Shown in pieces: positions 53,417 to 64,000 of a stretch of DNA of 64,000 bases. Origin of the DNA: Rozella allomycis CSF55 (Eukaryota > Rozellomycota). A model generated the notes under the pieces. That model was not told the origin of the DNA and did not search any database. It worked only from the letters and a program-made list of their open reading frames with translations. The stretch is from positions 29,675 to 93,674 of the forward strand of contig KE560904.1 in NCBI GenBank assembly GCA_000442015.1, read 5' to 3'. The translations under genes and the position numbers were made by a program. Within the stretch, counting starts at the first letter, position 1. Every line of letters begins with the position of its first letter.

Positions 53417-54543
53417 ATGAGAAAATGGGTGAAATTGTCAAAAGGTGTAACGGATGCCGTGTCACCAAATTTACGGGTTCTAACATATAATATATTGTCT
53501 CCCAAACTTTCGAATATTGGTACTATGAAGAAAATTTCAAAGGAAAATTTGTTATGGGATCGGCGTTGCCCATTAATAACGCAAGAGATTTTTGGTACAC
53601 TATACCCTGAAACAATTATTTAGATTTAGATCCAGATGTTTTCGGTCTGCAAGTATAATATTTACTTCAATGTTTCAGGAAGTCGAGCCTGCTCATTATA
53701 TGACAATATTATCAAAGAAATTCGATGAATATTTTTCATATTATATAAAAAGAACTGGAGACAAACCTGATGGATGTTGTTTATTTCTTAGAAAAACTAG
53801 ATTTGATGTACTTGATCAGGTTTTTGTTAAATTTGTAGACCATGCCGAATGTGACCGCGACAATGTCGGCATTATCGCTTTATGCTATGATAAAAGTATA
53901 TGATTCAACGACAATAATAAAGAATTGAAAATGAATGCAGTCTTTTCAACGACGCATATACTGTTCAATAGTAGTAGAGGTTACATTAAACTAATACAAA
54001 TGAACATGCTACTTGAAAATATAAATAAACTTTTTAAGAAGCACGAATTAAGCTCTAACTGCCCCATTTGTAATGAAAATTGATATTTTTACAAAAGTTA
54101 TCATGGGTGATTTCAATATGACACCTTTTAGCGGTTTATATAAATTCATGGTTGAAGGTATGTTTTTCTTCTTGCGATTAAGTTAAGGCTTCATTGATTT
54201 GGCCCAGAGCGGGAAGGAAAATCAACTGTCCGGACAAAATTGCGGAAGATCCCAAGAAATAAAAAAATATTGGCTTAATCAAACCTTTGAAAATCCATTC
54301 AGTTTGAAAAGTTCAATGTTCATGCACGAGAATTCGCCTGATAATGTTTCCATATTTCATTTAGGGTCGGAGTCGATTGTCGACTATATCTTTTATGGAA
54401 GCATTAAAGAAGTTGGCGATAAAATCCTGCCAGTTCAAGGAAAAGAATTTTTAGAAAAGCGAAATATGAAAAGTTTTCTTCCCAATGAAGACTTTCCATC
54501 TGACCATGTTCCATTGGTAGTAGATTTTCACATAGAAAATTGA
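53417..54543 (+). CDS. Angel/CCR4-type exonuclease-phosphatase family protein
   Basis: EEP-fold nuclease, likely a 3' RNA-processing enzyme or deadenylase. Exons: 53417-53594, 53624-53652, 53679-53895, 53923-54069, 54098-54157 and 54188-54543; 987 nt, 328 residues, introns 26-30 nt. Catalytic landmarks: RVLTYNILSPKL (Asn), DPDVFGLQEVEP with the Mg-binding Glu made by joining exons 2 and 3, CCLFLRKTRFDVL, FIMGDFNMTPFSGLY (Asp and Asn), and the final PSDHVPLVVDF with the catalytic His. The histidine segment before the GDFN motif (TTHILF) is also present. No leucine-rich repeats, which sets it apart from CCR4 and suggests the Angel group. Confidence 0.85.
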
Positions 54544-54593
54544 TCATAATAATATAAAATATGTTTTAAATTAAATTTATCAAGCAAAATTAA

Positions 54594-55366
<773 letters not shown>

Positions 55367-55524
55367 GTCTCCATTCTTTTCCTTGCATTAAAAATTCCTT
55401 GATAATGATCAGCCAAATTCCACGAAGGCTTGCGCTCATAAATCTATGTAATTGTGCCATGCAATCTCACAGTCGATTTAGTCTAAAAATATCAACATGT
55501 ATTGTTAATTAAAACTTAGAAACT

Positions 55525-56262
55525 TTATTTCAAATTGGGAATTATCATGGCTTGTAGCAAATCATTTGAGGCTAAGGAAAGGGCCGACACGTCAATATCA
55601 TAATTTAGAGGGCCCTTGCCCCTATAAAAAAACAAAATTCGAGAATTTTTCATATCCTGCATCTTATTAATTTGATCCTTAATGTCCTGGAGTTTCGAAT
55701 GTCGATGAATATGAACAATTTTATCTGCACCGGTGGACAATCGCACTGTTATATTAAATAATGCATCATTTAATGATTCATTACGCTTATCGCCACCGCT
55801 TTTATTCCTGTTGTTTACTTCTGGTATCTTTTGAATATTTTTAGGTTCCTTTATGCAAAAAAGTGGGATCTGATAATGTTCACCCCATGAGTCATATAGA
55901 TCTGTCAACAACCCTGTAGGAGCGATAAGTCCTAGAGAATCCACGATTGCTTGCTGCAATTCTACATCGTTACTTTCGCATGCACCTTTCAGAGATTGCC
56001 AAACTGACAACTTCCCCTTACATTTAGCATTAATAGAGCTATTACTCCATAGCTTGGCGCTGTTTCCCAAAAATCATTTCTCTCCTTCTCTAATTTAGTC
56101 CGAGTCCATGGCTCTTCAGTAGTCCATTCTGGGTAGCGGTTCGTGAGTCTTTTAGATCCCCCTGTAATAACATATATGAGATTTATTACCTGTGGGCAAG
56201 GAATTTCTTGAATTTGAGCCTGAGCCTATGTAATCATGAGAAGAAGAACAGCATAAACCCAT
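55525..56262 (-). CDS. ubiquitin-domain-containing protein (UBTD1/2 family)
   Basis: Exons (minus) are 56262-56190, 56161-56046 and 56016-55525; 681 nt, 226 residues, introns 28 and 29 nt. The N-terminus MGLCCSSSHD is a likely N-myristoylation plus palmitoylation signal, as in UBTD proteins. The UBTD domain has WTRTKLEKERNDFWETAPSY, then VWQSLKGACESNDVELQQAI and LLTDLYDSWGEHYQIPLFCI. After an acidic/basic linker, residues about 150-226 form a ubiquitin-like fold (ITVRLSTGADKIVHIHRHS and RILFFYRGKGPLNYDID). Human homologs bind E2 enzymes; a role in ubiquitin signalling at membranes is inferred. Confidence 0.9.
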
Positions 56263-56404
56263 TTGAAAATGATGAATTATCAAATTTAGACTTTGAATTA
56301 TCAAAAACTAAGATGCATCTCGAAATACAATTTGAAATAAATCAATCATGAAAAATAAAGAGATTTTAGTTTTTAAATGTAAATGCTTGAAAATCGAAAT
56401 AACT

Positions 56405-57100
56405 TTATTTCTTGGAATTAAAATACTCCTTGACACCTTCGAGAGTTGGTTTCATTCCTTTTTTCCCTGGAGTCCAATTCACTGGGCAAACTTCACCGTG
56501 CTCGTCAGCAAAATGTATGGCTTTGAGAGTGCGAAGAGCTTCATCAACAGAACGTCCGATAGGTAAATCATTGAGGGTAGCATGACGAAGAATACCTTTC
56601 TTGTCAATGATAAATAGGCCACTAAAACATTAAATTTACTTCTTATTACCGAATTGGAAGTCCTTCGTCTTCCAAAAGGACGCCAAATTTCTTGCTTAAA
56701 CTTTTGTTGAAGTCGGCCAAAATTGGAATATTCATTTCTCCCAAACCTCCTTTTTCACGAGGAATCATTGTCCAATTTAAATGAGAGTAGGCAGAATCAC
56801 ATGATACAGCAATAACTTGACAACCGAGTTCAGAGAATTCAGCCGCACGGTCACTAAAAGCAATAATCTCAGTTGGGCAAACAAAGGTACTAATATTTTC
56901 ATTAAAAAGAGAAAGTTACAAATCAGCGGGATAAAAAAGCAAAAGAATATCCTTTCCTGCATAATCGGATGACGCTATTTGCTTGATTTCACCATTGTGG
57001 ACGGCTTGAAGGGACCAAGTCGGTGCTGGTCTTTGAACTATGATTACTTTTAATAATATGTACTTAAGCAAGGAACATGATTGTTTGTTTCAACTGTCAT
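56405..57100 (-). CDS. PRX1: typical 2-Cys peroxiredoxin
   Basis: Reduces peroxides using thioredoxin. Exons (minus) are 57100-57064, 57037-56920, 56889-56650 and 56621-56405; 612 nt, 203 residues, introns 26, 30 and 28 nt. The peroxidatic Cys lies in [15 protein letters not shown], and the resolving Cys in [12 protein letters not shown]. It has both the GGLG motif and a C-terminal YF (EYFNSKK), the pair that makes eukaryotic 2-Cys enzymes sensitive to overoxidation and so able to act in signalling. The thioredoxin reductase at 33.5 kb would regenerate its reductant. Confidence 0.95.
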
Positions 57101-57184
57101 TTTACAAGGGTTCCATCAGATTATTCTGGAAAGCAAAATTGACTTTGAAATTCCAGAAATAATCTTCTCCTAAGTTTCATATTT

Positions 57185-57721
57185 ATGGAACCGTTTTACT
57201 TGATAAAAGAAAATCCGTTACTAGGATCAATTGATATATCAGATATCCCAAATGTAGTGTTGACACGGCCTCGAGGCAACTCATTGAAGAAAACAGCAAA
57301 GCAGCAAGCGTTAGTTAATTCCATATCATCGATTGAAAATATTTTGCAGATCACAGAAGATGAGAATATGAAGAATTCCCTGTATCATTTGCGCTCCAGT
57401 TTAATCATAGATATCGCATCCACTGCCAATCAAAACGTTTCACCAAAAAAATATTGCAGCCATTGTCTTGAGAAAGGACCTTTTATATCAACTGATAAGG
57501 TGTTTTCAAGGTGTTATAGCTGTCACAATCCTGTGGTGCCATGTTCTAAATGTGAAATTGCAATGGCGAAATATGAAGACAAAGTTTTCTCACAGGACGC
57601 TAAATGCGAAAAATGTAGGAATATTATTGAATCATGGGATCAACATGGAACTGTTGATTACAAAGAGTCAATAGATATTATTGAAGATCTTGATTTAAGC
57701 GAGTTCAAAGATATCAATTGA
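57185..57721 (+). CDS. unknown protein with four CxxC knuckles
   Basis: 178 residues, one exon. The first 85 residues are mixed helix and coil. From residue 91 on there are four regularly spaced CxxC pairs (91/94, 110/113, 120/123, 141/144), enough for two structural zinc sites: CSHC, CYSC, CSKC and CEKC. The tail is acidic (IDIIEDLDLSEFKDIN). I do not recognise the family; treble-clef or zinc-ribbon folds are possible. It starts 84 bases from the peroxiredoxin start on the opposite strand. Confidence 0.7.
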   Translation: MEPFYLIKENPLLGSIDISDIPNVVLTRPRGNSLKKTAKQQALVNSISSIENILQITEDENMKNSLYHLRSSLIIDIASTANQNVSPKKYCSHCLEKGPFISTDKVFSRCYSCHNPVVPCSKCEIAMAKYEDKVFSQDAKCEKCRNIIESWDQHGTVDYKESIDIIEDLDLSEFKDIN

Positions 57722-57894
57722 TGAAAATCACCCAAATTAATTAAAGTTTTGTTAAAATTATATATTTCTTAATATGTATTGATTTTTTAGTGGTCGTTTC
57801 TTGAGTTGTTCCTTGAAACTCGATTTTATCAAATTGTTAAGTGTTCTTATATTTGTTTACCTTTTTCAAATGCACATAAATATTTTCAACTTTC

Positions 57895-59245
57895 ATGGAA
57901 GATTATGGAATTCTCGATAAAAATGAAATTTTATCACATTTGGCCGAAATAGTTGAAAGACTTAAGCGTATGGAGGAATATTTGCTCGTTAATACCAATC
58001 AAAACAATTGCAAATATACATCTTTATTCACTGAATCTAAAGCCTTTGCTATTGAATCATTCAAAGAATTGACTGACTTTATTTCTCAATATTTTCCACA
58101 ATTGTTATCCTTGCAAACTCAACAAAAGACCGTTTTAGAAGCCTTACTAAAGGAGTTTGAATCGAATGATAATGTAACATAGTAGTCATTAAAATTTTTA
58201 AAGGTTTTAAAGTTAGTACAAAAGACTGAAGCATATAAAAAGTATCCCGACAAGGATCTAAACCTTGACTCCGAAGTGGATTTTCATGATTTGAGTGGGT
58301 TAAGTACAAAATTTAGGAAACTAAATCGTAATACCTTTTGAAAGAATGAATAGAATCGAGTCTTCAAAGTGAAATGTTGGATACAGGCATGTCGACATAT
58401 GACGAGAATGAATCGGTCGGGCTCTCATTCAGGCAATATAGAACAGAAAAAGAGAAAGTATCTAATAATACACCAAAAAATGGTACAAACACAAAAAATG
58501 TCGAGTCTTTCCGTGAAGGTGGCATTACGACCACCCTATCTACTAATTCTACCACTTTAAATAACCCTAACTTCTTTCAATCTTTCGGGACGGATACACT
58601 CACTGGTATACCTCATTCATTAATAAACGAAAACGCGACAATAAGCGCTCCGACATTATTCGGCCAGAGGACTTTAGCAGATAACAACACTCTGATAGGA
58701 AATGGGACATTATTTACAAGAAATTTTGGTGACACTATCATTGGAAATCAAACAACATTAGTTGGCAATCAAACAACTATGGTAGGTAATCAAACCACTA
58801 TAATTGGAAATCAAGCGACAATGAACTTGAATAGTCCAGTAAAATATCATGTTGAATGAGATAGAGCTCTTTAAGTAATCCATTTTATGAAAATAGTAAT
58901 CAACAAAGTTATATACTTGCAAAACAAACTCCTGAAGCAATTGAAAGGTTTCCCAATAAAAGCCAAAATGAGTCGGATGGACAAAAATCAAGTTTTAAAG
59001 AGACTACTATTGACGATATCAAAAGAACTTTGGGTAGCACTTTCAGGAAAGCCCCCACTCCAACAAAGGAAAAAGAATATGTATTGGCACTTTATGATTT
59101 TGCAGGAGGAGATAATAACGAATTATCGTTTTCCAAAGGGGCTAGAATGACAGTTCTGAATGATGATGTAGGGCAAGGTTGGATGGAATGTGAAATGAAT
59201 GGCCAAAGAGGTCTTGTTCCGAAACAGTACGTAGGAAAAGATTGA
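57895..59245 (+). CDS. ABI1: Abl-interactor-like (Abi) subunit of SCAR/WAVE complex
   Basis: Exons are 57895-58173, 58204-58327, 58354-58838 and 58865-59245; 1269 nt, 422 residues, introns 30, 26 and 26 nt. The N-terminal helix bundle (CKYTSLFTESKAFAIESFKE and FPQLLSLQTQQKTVLEALL) matches the Abi segment that packs with WAVE. The middle is low-complexity Asn/Thr/Ser/Gly, with tandem units GNQTTLV, GNQTTMV and GNQTTII around residues 275-295. The C-terminal SH3 domain is complete: EYVLALYDFAGGDNNELSFS, QGWMECEMNGQRGLVP and KQYVGKD. In animals Abi links receptors and Rac to branched actin. Confidence 0.84.
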
Positions 59246-59346
59246 TAATAAATTTTGCCGTGGGAGATTCCTTAATTATTCCATTTACATAATTTCTAAT
59301 TTATTAAAGAAATCAGTATTTACCGAGCCACTTCCGGCCTCTTTAC

Positions 59347-60929
59347 ATGGAAGCAAAAAATCAAAATGCCGCTTGTGATGTGTAAAATTATATAATTTGG
59401 CTCTATTATAGTGACATTGAAACAACTTACGCATCGCACGACATTGTAGAAAATGCTAATACAGAAAATGGCCTGGGCAAGCCAGTAGGGTGTTGGAGCA
59501 GATTCCAAAATTCACTTCATCAACATTATTTGTCATCGGGTGTATCTGCTGAAAATTTGTTGGCATATCTTTTTGCTGTTATGATGGGAGTTTGTTTTTT
59601 CGTGTTTATTAATATTGGTCAGGCTAGTGTCCTAACCTATATCTTAAAAATTGATAAAAGTGTCTTGGGAGAATCCACAGGAATGCTACCATTTTTTGAT
59701 CAATTGTTGACAATTGTTGTAATTGGGCCTTGGGGTGTAATGATTTAACTCGAGTTTAAAAAAGGCATTATCTGATGTTTGGGGAAGAAGGGTAGTTTAT
59801 TCTCTCGGTTTCTTGATTATGTCAATAGGCCTGGGGTTGTATCCCTGGGCTACAAATTTATATACCCCATTCTATTCTAGCCTTGTTTTCTTTAGATTAA
59901 TATTTGCATTTGGTTCATCTGCATGTAGCTCAATGATGACAGCGGTTCTTTCTGACTATGCCCATCAAAAATCTAGAGGGCGAGTTTCTGGTTCAGTGGG
60001 ACTTGTGTCAGGTATTCCTCGCATTTGATTATTACAAGGTCTTGGCGCCGTAATCGGAGCACTAGTTCTTCCTAGATTACCTAACGCAATCCCTCCGAAT
60101 GATGGAGCGTTTAATCCAATTAGAATTACATTTCTCATCGCAGCTGGTCTGTCTCTTTTTTCGTCATTAATTGTCGGCACTTTTTTGCAAAAGAAATTTA
60201 TTGTTCCAGAATCAGACGCAAGTCCGAAACGAACAGTTTTCAGTCGCCTCATAGAGGGTTTTGTAGCGGCCAAAAACCCTGCCATTTTCTTGGCTTATCT
60301 GGGAGGTTATTTGGTAAATTGAAATTTATTAAGAAATAAAGGCAAGAAGCGATAGCATTGTAATCACAACGTTTATTCCATCATGGGTTACAAAGCATTA
60401 CTTATCTGTAGGCGAATGCTTGGCGGAAGAGGATTTGTGTAGCACGGCTTCTAGACTATATTCAACACTTACTGGTGTTGCTCAAGTCTGTGCATTATTT
60501 GGCGCTCCTTTCTATGGTATATTTGCTGATAGAATCAGCCGTCATGGAACATTTTTGTTTGGTTCATTTATCGGCATTTTTTCATTCGGGTCTTTCTTTT
60601 TTATAAAAACTCCGACTAGTTGGCTTGTTTACGTTGCTTCTTGCTTCAGTGGTCTTGCCCAAATTGGTATGATTGTTACTTCTATGTCACTGGTTTCAGC
60701 GTTTGCCCCACCAGAGAAACGAGGGTCAATATCTGGTGTTTACAGTTTGTTCGGTGGGATTGGCATTCTATTCAATTCTAGAATAGGGGGATATTTGTTT
60801 GACTCTTGGAACGAGGGGTCTCCGTTTCTCTTGATATCTGCTTCTCATATTCTCGTCACCTTATTTTCCATAATAGTTTGGATTAAATTAAAAGGGCCTA
60901 AAATATCATCTTTCCATGCCGTCGCATAA
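59347..60929 (+). CDS. major facilitator superfamily transporter
   Basis: Exons are 59347-59381, 59412-59736, 59765-60011, 60039-60313 and 60342-60929; 1470 nt, 489 residues, introns 27-30 nt. After an approximately 50-residue cytosolic N-terminus, about twelve hydrophobic segments can be counted in two halves. The MFS signature between TM2 and TM3 is ALSDVWGRRVVYSLGF; the matching site in the second half is YGIFADRISRHGTFLFG. TM5-like GLGAVIGALVLPRL is glycine-rich. A central loop (FIVPESDASPKRTVFSRLIE) separates the halves. The substrate cannot be named from sequence. Confidence 0.9.
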
Positions 60930-60991
60930 ACTGTAAATATGTAATAAATACTTTCCTTAATAGCAATTTAGAAATTTTGATTTTACTTAGA

Positions 60992-61348
60992 ATGTTGATT
61001 AACAGCGTCGCTCCTGCTGGAGTTGGTCCCAAAGTATATTTTCCTCAATTTGTATTCGCAATGTTAAAAAGACCAGCCGAGTGTCCTCCCAATATCGCCA
61101 TTTTCAAAGTCAACCAGAGATTAACAAAATATGACATTCGAAACTATTTGGAAGCTATTTACAATATCAGAGTATTAAGAGTTGATACAGTTAGGTACAT
61201 GGCAAAAGAAATGAAAGATCCATTAGGTCGTAAAAAGACTTTACCGGCTTGGAAAAAAGCATTTGTGTATCTTGATAAAGAATGGGATGGCTTTCCAGAA
61301 GAAGTACCCCAAGAAGAGTTTGATAAGTCTATAAAATATAATGCTTAA
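60992..61348 (+). CDS. MRPL23: mitochondrial ribosomal protein uL23m
   Basis: 118 residues in one exon. The start MLINSVAPAGVGPKVYFPQF and the following AIFKVNQRLTKYDIRNYLEA and IYNIRVLRVDTVRYM segments are the uL23 fold as in fungal mitochondrial L23 (Mrp20). A basic tail (GRKKTLPAWKKAFVYLDKEW) completes it. The ATG at 60992 is preferred; an in-frame non-ATG extension starts at 60977. It sits 62 bases after the transporter and supports mitochondrial translation together with IF-2 at 48-50 kb. Confidence 0.88.
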   Translation: MLINSVAPAGVGPKVYFPQFVFAMLKRPAECPPNIAIFKVNQRLTKYDIRNYLEAIYNIRVLRVDTVRYMAKEMKDPLGRKKTLPAWKKAFVYLDKEWDGFPEEVPQEEFDKSIKYNA

Positions 61349-61388
61349 CAACTTAGATTCAAATTTGTGACAAATATTTATTTCTTGA

Positions 61389-62572
61389 TCAAGGCCCCGA
61401 AATTTGACTGCCCGTTACATCCAGAATTTTCGGTTCTCTAATAGGATAATTGTCTAGATCATCTTCATTAGAGACCCCAAAGTCACTTCTTAATATTTCT
61501 TCTTCCTCGTCGGTCAATGACTCGCCTATTTTCTTCATCATTTCTCTTTTAAAATTTCTAACTCCTTCGCTCAATACTAATGGTTCTTCATTTGGATAGT
61601 TCTCTTTTCTTCTTACAAGAGCAGCATCCCTCATTTTGATCATACCTTCATCAGCGATTAATGGATTATCCAACCTTTTAAATATGTCTCCATCTTTTCT
61701 TTTTCTTCTTCTTTTTGTCTATGTCTCTCTTCCTTTTCAGCTTCGTATCCTCCTTCGGCCCACGCCTCCACTTGTTTCCTTTCATTGTCAAAAACTGGAC
61801 GATCATCCAAATACGTTAAATTTGCGAGCCTCGAAATAATTGTCTTTCTATAATTCTTTATTTTTCTAACAACTGGATTGCCCATCAAATTCAGTACTCG
61901 CTAATTCATTTCGGCCACAAAGCGCTTACGAGGTTCGGCATCATTTCAAAAATATCTACTACATTTACATCTTCAATTTTATTGTGTGATAAATCAAGCG
62001 TCCTAAGTTTGATATTGAGACTAAAATTACGTGATAGAAGGGCAATCGACCAATCTTTCTATATCTTCAGCAGTTGACAGATAATTGTGAGTGATGTTTA
62101 AAGTAGTTAGCTTTGATAATGTCGACAAGCCCTTGATTTTTTTAATCAGATTATTGCTTAGATTAATGCTATCCAATTGTTCCAAGTTTTCCAGTCCATC
62201 TATTTCTTGAATGCAATTTTGCTGTAGAAACCTTATTTACATTGGAATATGCATTTATTACAGACATCTCAATTCTTTCATATGGCTGATATTCTCGATA
62301 ATCGATATCCCATTCGATTCTAACCATAAACTCTTCACATTAATATAGCTATCCAGATTTTCAATTCTAGAGAAACCTAATCAATTTAATCAAGGAATTA
62401 TACCGTGAAAATGAAGGTAAAGTTTGTCATTAAGTGACGGCGTCGAATATAAATTGTTCTTCTTGCATAAATATTGTACATATTTTTCGGTCATTAAAGG
62501 AAATCCTTTGTCATCCTTTTGCACAGGATCACGCAGAAAGGTTCTAGTTCCTGGTTTGCTATCAGACAGCAT
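61389..62572 (-). CDS. DNAAF1: dynein axonemal assembly factor 1 (LRRC50/ODA7)
   Basis: A cytoplasmic factor that preassembles outer- and inner-arm dyneins. Exons (minus) are 62572-62404, 62376-62262, 62231-62031, 62002-61930, 61900-61675 and 61645-61389; 1041 nt, 346 residues, introns 27-30 nt. The start has [20 protein letters not shown] and [21 protein letters not shown] units follow ([57 protein letters not shown]). The diagnostic LRR-cap is [20 protein letters not shown] followed by [14 protein letters not shown] and [15 protein letters not shown]. It is much shorter than the human protein. It shows that the organism builds motile flagella. Confidence 0.93.
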
Positions 62573-62623
62573 TGTCAATTTGTCAATAAGTGGCTTACAA
62601 GTTGGAAATATAATTAATGAATT

Positions 62624-62865
62624 ATGCAGCTGCTTTATTTTTTTGTTTATGAGCATCGCTAGATATCCAGTCAAATTTTATTGCTGGGGTTTTGGTTGAC
62701 GATGCATCTGACGCTGAAATCGAAGGTCTTCGTCCATTTATTAAATCCGCCGTTCGCTTAGACTTGTGGTTTCATATGATTAAAAAAATCATCTCTTACG
62801 TTGAAAATGTGGTATGTTTCTTAAACTTACTGGCCTCCCCAATGTACGCTTCAATATTTTCGTAA
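62624..62865 (+). CDS. possible small secreted protein
   Basis: Exons 62624-62644 and 62671-62865, joined by a 26-nt GT-AG intron in phase 0; 71 residues. The N-terminus [20 protein letters not shown] looks like a signal peptide. The mature part ([20 protein letters not shown] then [14 protein letters not shown]) is amphipathic helix, and a hydrophobic tail follows. It fits exactly into the space between the start of DNAAF1 and the end of the next gene. The C-terminal part could change if another intron exists after 62812. No family is recognised. Confidence 0.4.
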
Positions 62866-62927
62866 TTAAATGCCTCGGAGGTTGTTGGAAATGATATACT
62901 TGAGCTAATTATTGAGACATCAGCCTC

Positions 62928-63677
62928 TTACATATCTGTATTTCCAATTACGTTTATTTTCCTCACATTCTGTGATTGTGGTTTTGGATACAACATGGAT
63001 ATCAATGGTGAAAATGTTTCAAAAACTGTAGCATGATCATGACTACTTTTTTGCTGACTTGCATTGTTGAAATTTTTCTGTCTATTCAATCGAATGGTTG
63101 GTTGGAACAATCGTGTCAATTCTTGGTCAATTATTTGGCTATCTTGGCGATTAGTGAAAACAATTTTGACGAATGATTTCATAAACGACATGAACACCAA
63201 TTTTTGAGTTAACTTAATAGTTACTTTACATAAATTTCTTTCTTCATCAAGTCTAAGAGAGTGTCCTGTAGTTATTAGCCACTTGGAATACAGCAACCCG
63301 AGATTTTTTAGAGCTTCTTCAAGTTTATTTTCCTGATCAGAAGACCCACCAAAAAATCCTCCATTGAGCTTTGAAACGTGCCTTTAAAAGAAGACAAAGT
63401 CTCTTTACCCTTTGTAATGAGCCATAACCCAACCTCCATCAAATTTATCATGTAAATTCTTTAAATACCATTTAAAGTATATAATTGTAGACACAAGGAA
63501 TTCATCAAAATATTGACCTTTGCAAAATGTATTCATTAAAATGAAATCTGACTTTTTCAAAGTTTCACATACTCTGCCTCTAATTTATGTCTAAATGTAT
63601 GTACTTTTAAGTTGCAAGACATCCACTCTTTTCGATGAAGCTGTGTTTGGAGTAATGGGTAATTGAATGTTATCCAT
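62928..63677 (-). CDS. conserved-looking protein of uncertain family
   Basis: Exons (minus) are 63677-63605, 63577-63409 and 63381-62928; 696 nt, 231 residues, two 27-nt introns. The joined protein has a well-folded look: SRVCETLKKSDFILMNTFCK, YFDEFLVSTIIYFKWYLKNL, then GGFFGGSSDQENKLEEALKN and LGLLYSKWLITTGHSLRLDE. A Gln/Asn-rich C-terminus follows. The mixture faintly recalls PPP1R36, a testis/cilium phosphatase-1 regulator, but I am not sure. The first exon has a TPNTASSKRVDVL segment. It could belong with the flagellar genes nearby. Confidence 0.62.
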
Positions 63678-63774
63678 GACTACTTCCAGCAGGCAGTAAT
63701 GTTAGGGAAGTAAATCCTATATTTAGATTATAAGGCTAATAAACCCCGAAGATCTTATAAAATAAGCTTTCCAA

Positions 63775-63981
63775 ATGAGAGAAACAAAGAAGAAAACTTG
63801 CTCTAAAGAGAATATTCGTCAAGTGCAGTTGCAGTTTCCTCCAATCTTTCATCAACGGAGGGCGGAATTTTTAGCAATTAACAGCCTTTTAGCAGCTTTG
63901 GAGCAACAGAACCAANTAGCAATTAACAGCCTTTTAGCAGCTTTGGAGCAACAGAACCAAAATTTAACTCCAAATGTTTAA
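63775..63981 (+). CDS. small protein interrupted by an N with duplicated flanks
   Basis: From the ATG at 63775 the frame reads a basic start (RETKKKTCSKENIRQ), then RRAEFLAINSLLAALEQQNQ, and ends NLTPNV-stop. The N at 63916 is flanked by two identical 44-base stretches (63872-63915 and 63917-63960), so the AINSLLAALEQQNQ repeat is probably an assembly duplication and the true protein is shorter, about 54 residues. No family is recognised. The gene diverges from the 62.9-63.7 kb gene. Confidence 0.5.
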   Translation: MRETKKKTCSKENIRQVQLQFPPIFHQRRAEFLAINSLLAALEQQNQXAINSLLAALEQQNQNLTPNV

Positions 63982-64000
63982 AGTAACCATGAATAAATAA

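Noticed and set aside
58847-58864. A very short (about 14 nt) intron in the Abi gene
   Set aside because: A better donor at 58839 gives a 26-nt intron in phase 0 with the same acceptor.

Overview
The window looks like nuclear DNA of an early-diverging, zoosporic fungus, most probably a Rozella-type cryptomycete; this is an inference from gene content, with no database search. The DNA is AT-rich, and about 50 protein genes are packed head to tail on both strands, often less than 150 bases apart. Almost every gene is cut by very small GT-AG introns, usually 26-29 nt. Many real genes therefore appear as broken open frames and were rebuilt here by joining exons in phase. Wherever a complete set of exons is given, the joined length was checked to be a multiple of three.

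Layout. 0-8 kb: S-adenosylmethionine synthetase, a secreted copper-radical-oxidase/haem-peroxidase fusion, a DUF3712 membrane protein and queuosine-nucleotide glycosylase. 8-18 kb: SURF4 cargo receptor, uroporphyrinogen decarboxylase, MAK16, IFT54, a short-chain dehydrogenase, PUS3 and vinculin. 18-30 kb: an acidic GPI-type repeat protein, Nup50, U1-70K, a Fyv7-like protein, an LRR protein, a peroxisomal-type enoyl-CoA isomerase, a protein kinase, a SAS6-like protein, SNRNP27 and long-chain acyl-CoA synthetase. 30-37 kb: class 3 lipase, DDHD phospholipase, thioredoxin reductase, a Yhm2-type carrier and an unknown secreted protein. 37-41 kb: a poorly assembled, repeat-bearing stretch with single N bases, holding pieces of POC1 and a 2OG-Fe(II) oxygenase. 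40-51 kb: HAUS8-like augmin subunit, tyrosyl-tRNA synthetase, an acyl-CoA-binding protein, tRNA-Gly(GCC), a PAF-acetylhydrolase-like enzyme, PTPA and mitochondrial IF-2. 50-64 kb: inositol-phosphate synthase, eL36, an Angel/CCR4-type nuclease, Rab6, a UBTD protein, a 2-Cys peroxiredoxin, Abi, an MFS transporter, uL23m, DNAAF1 and several small unknowns.

How the genes fit together. IFT54, DNAAF1, POC1, the SAS6-like protein and HAUS8 imply centrioles, augmin-type microtubule branching and a motile flagellum. Vinculin and Abi imply an actin-adhesion and SCAR/WAVE system, which Dikarya lack. Haem synthesis, mitochondrial translation, mitochondrial carriers, fatty-acid oxidation and inositol synthesis argue against a microsporidian. 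Several secreted or surface proteins of unknown family (18 kb, 36 kb, 62.7 kb) are candidates for host interaction.

The most striking locus is the oxidase-peroxidase fusion at 1.6-4.3 kb. Both of its domains lack key cofactor residues.
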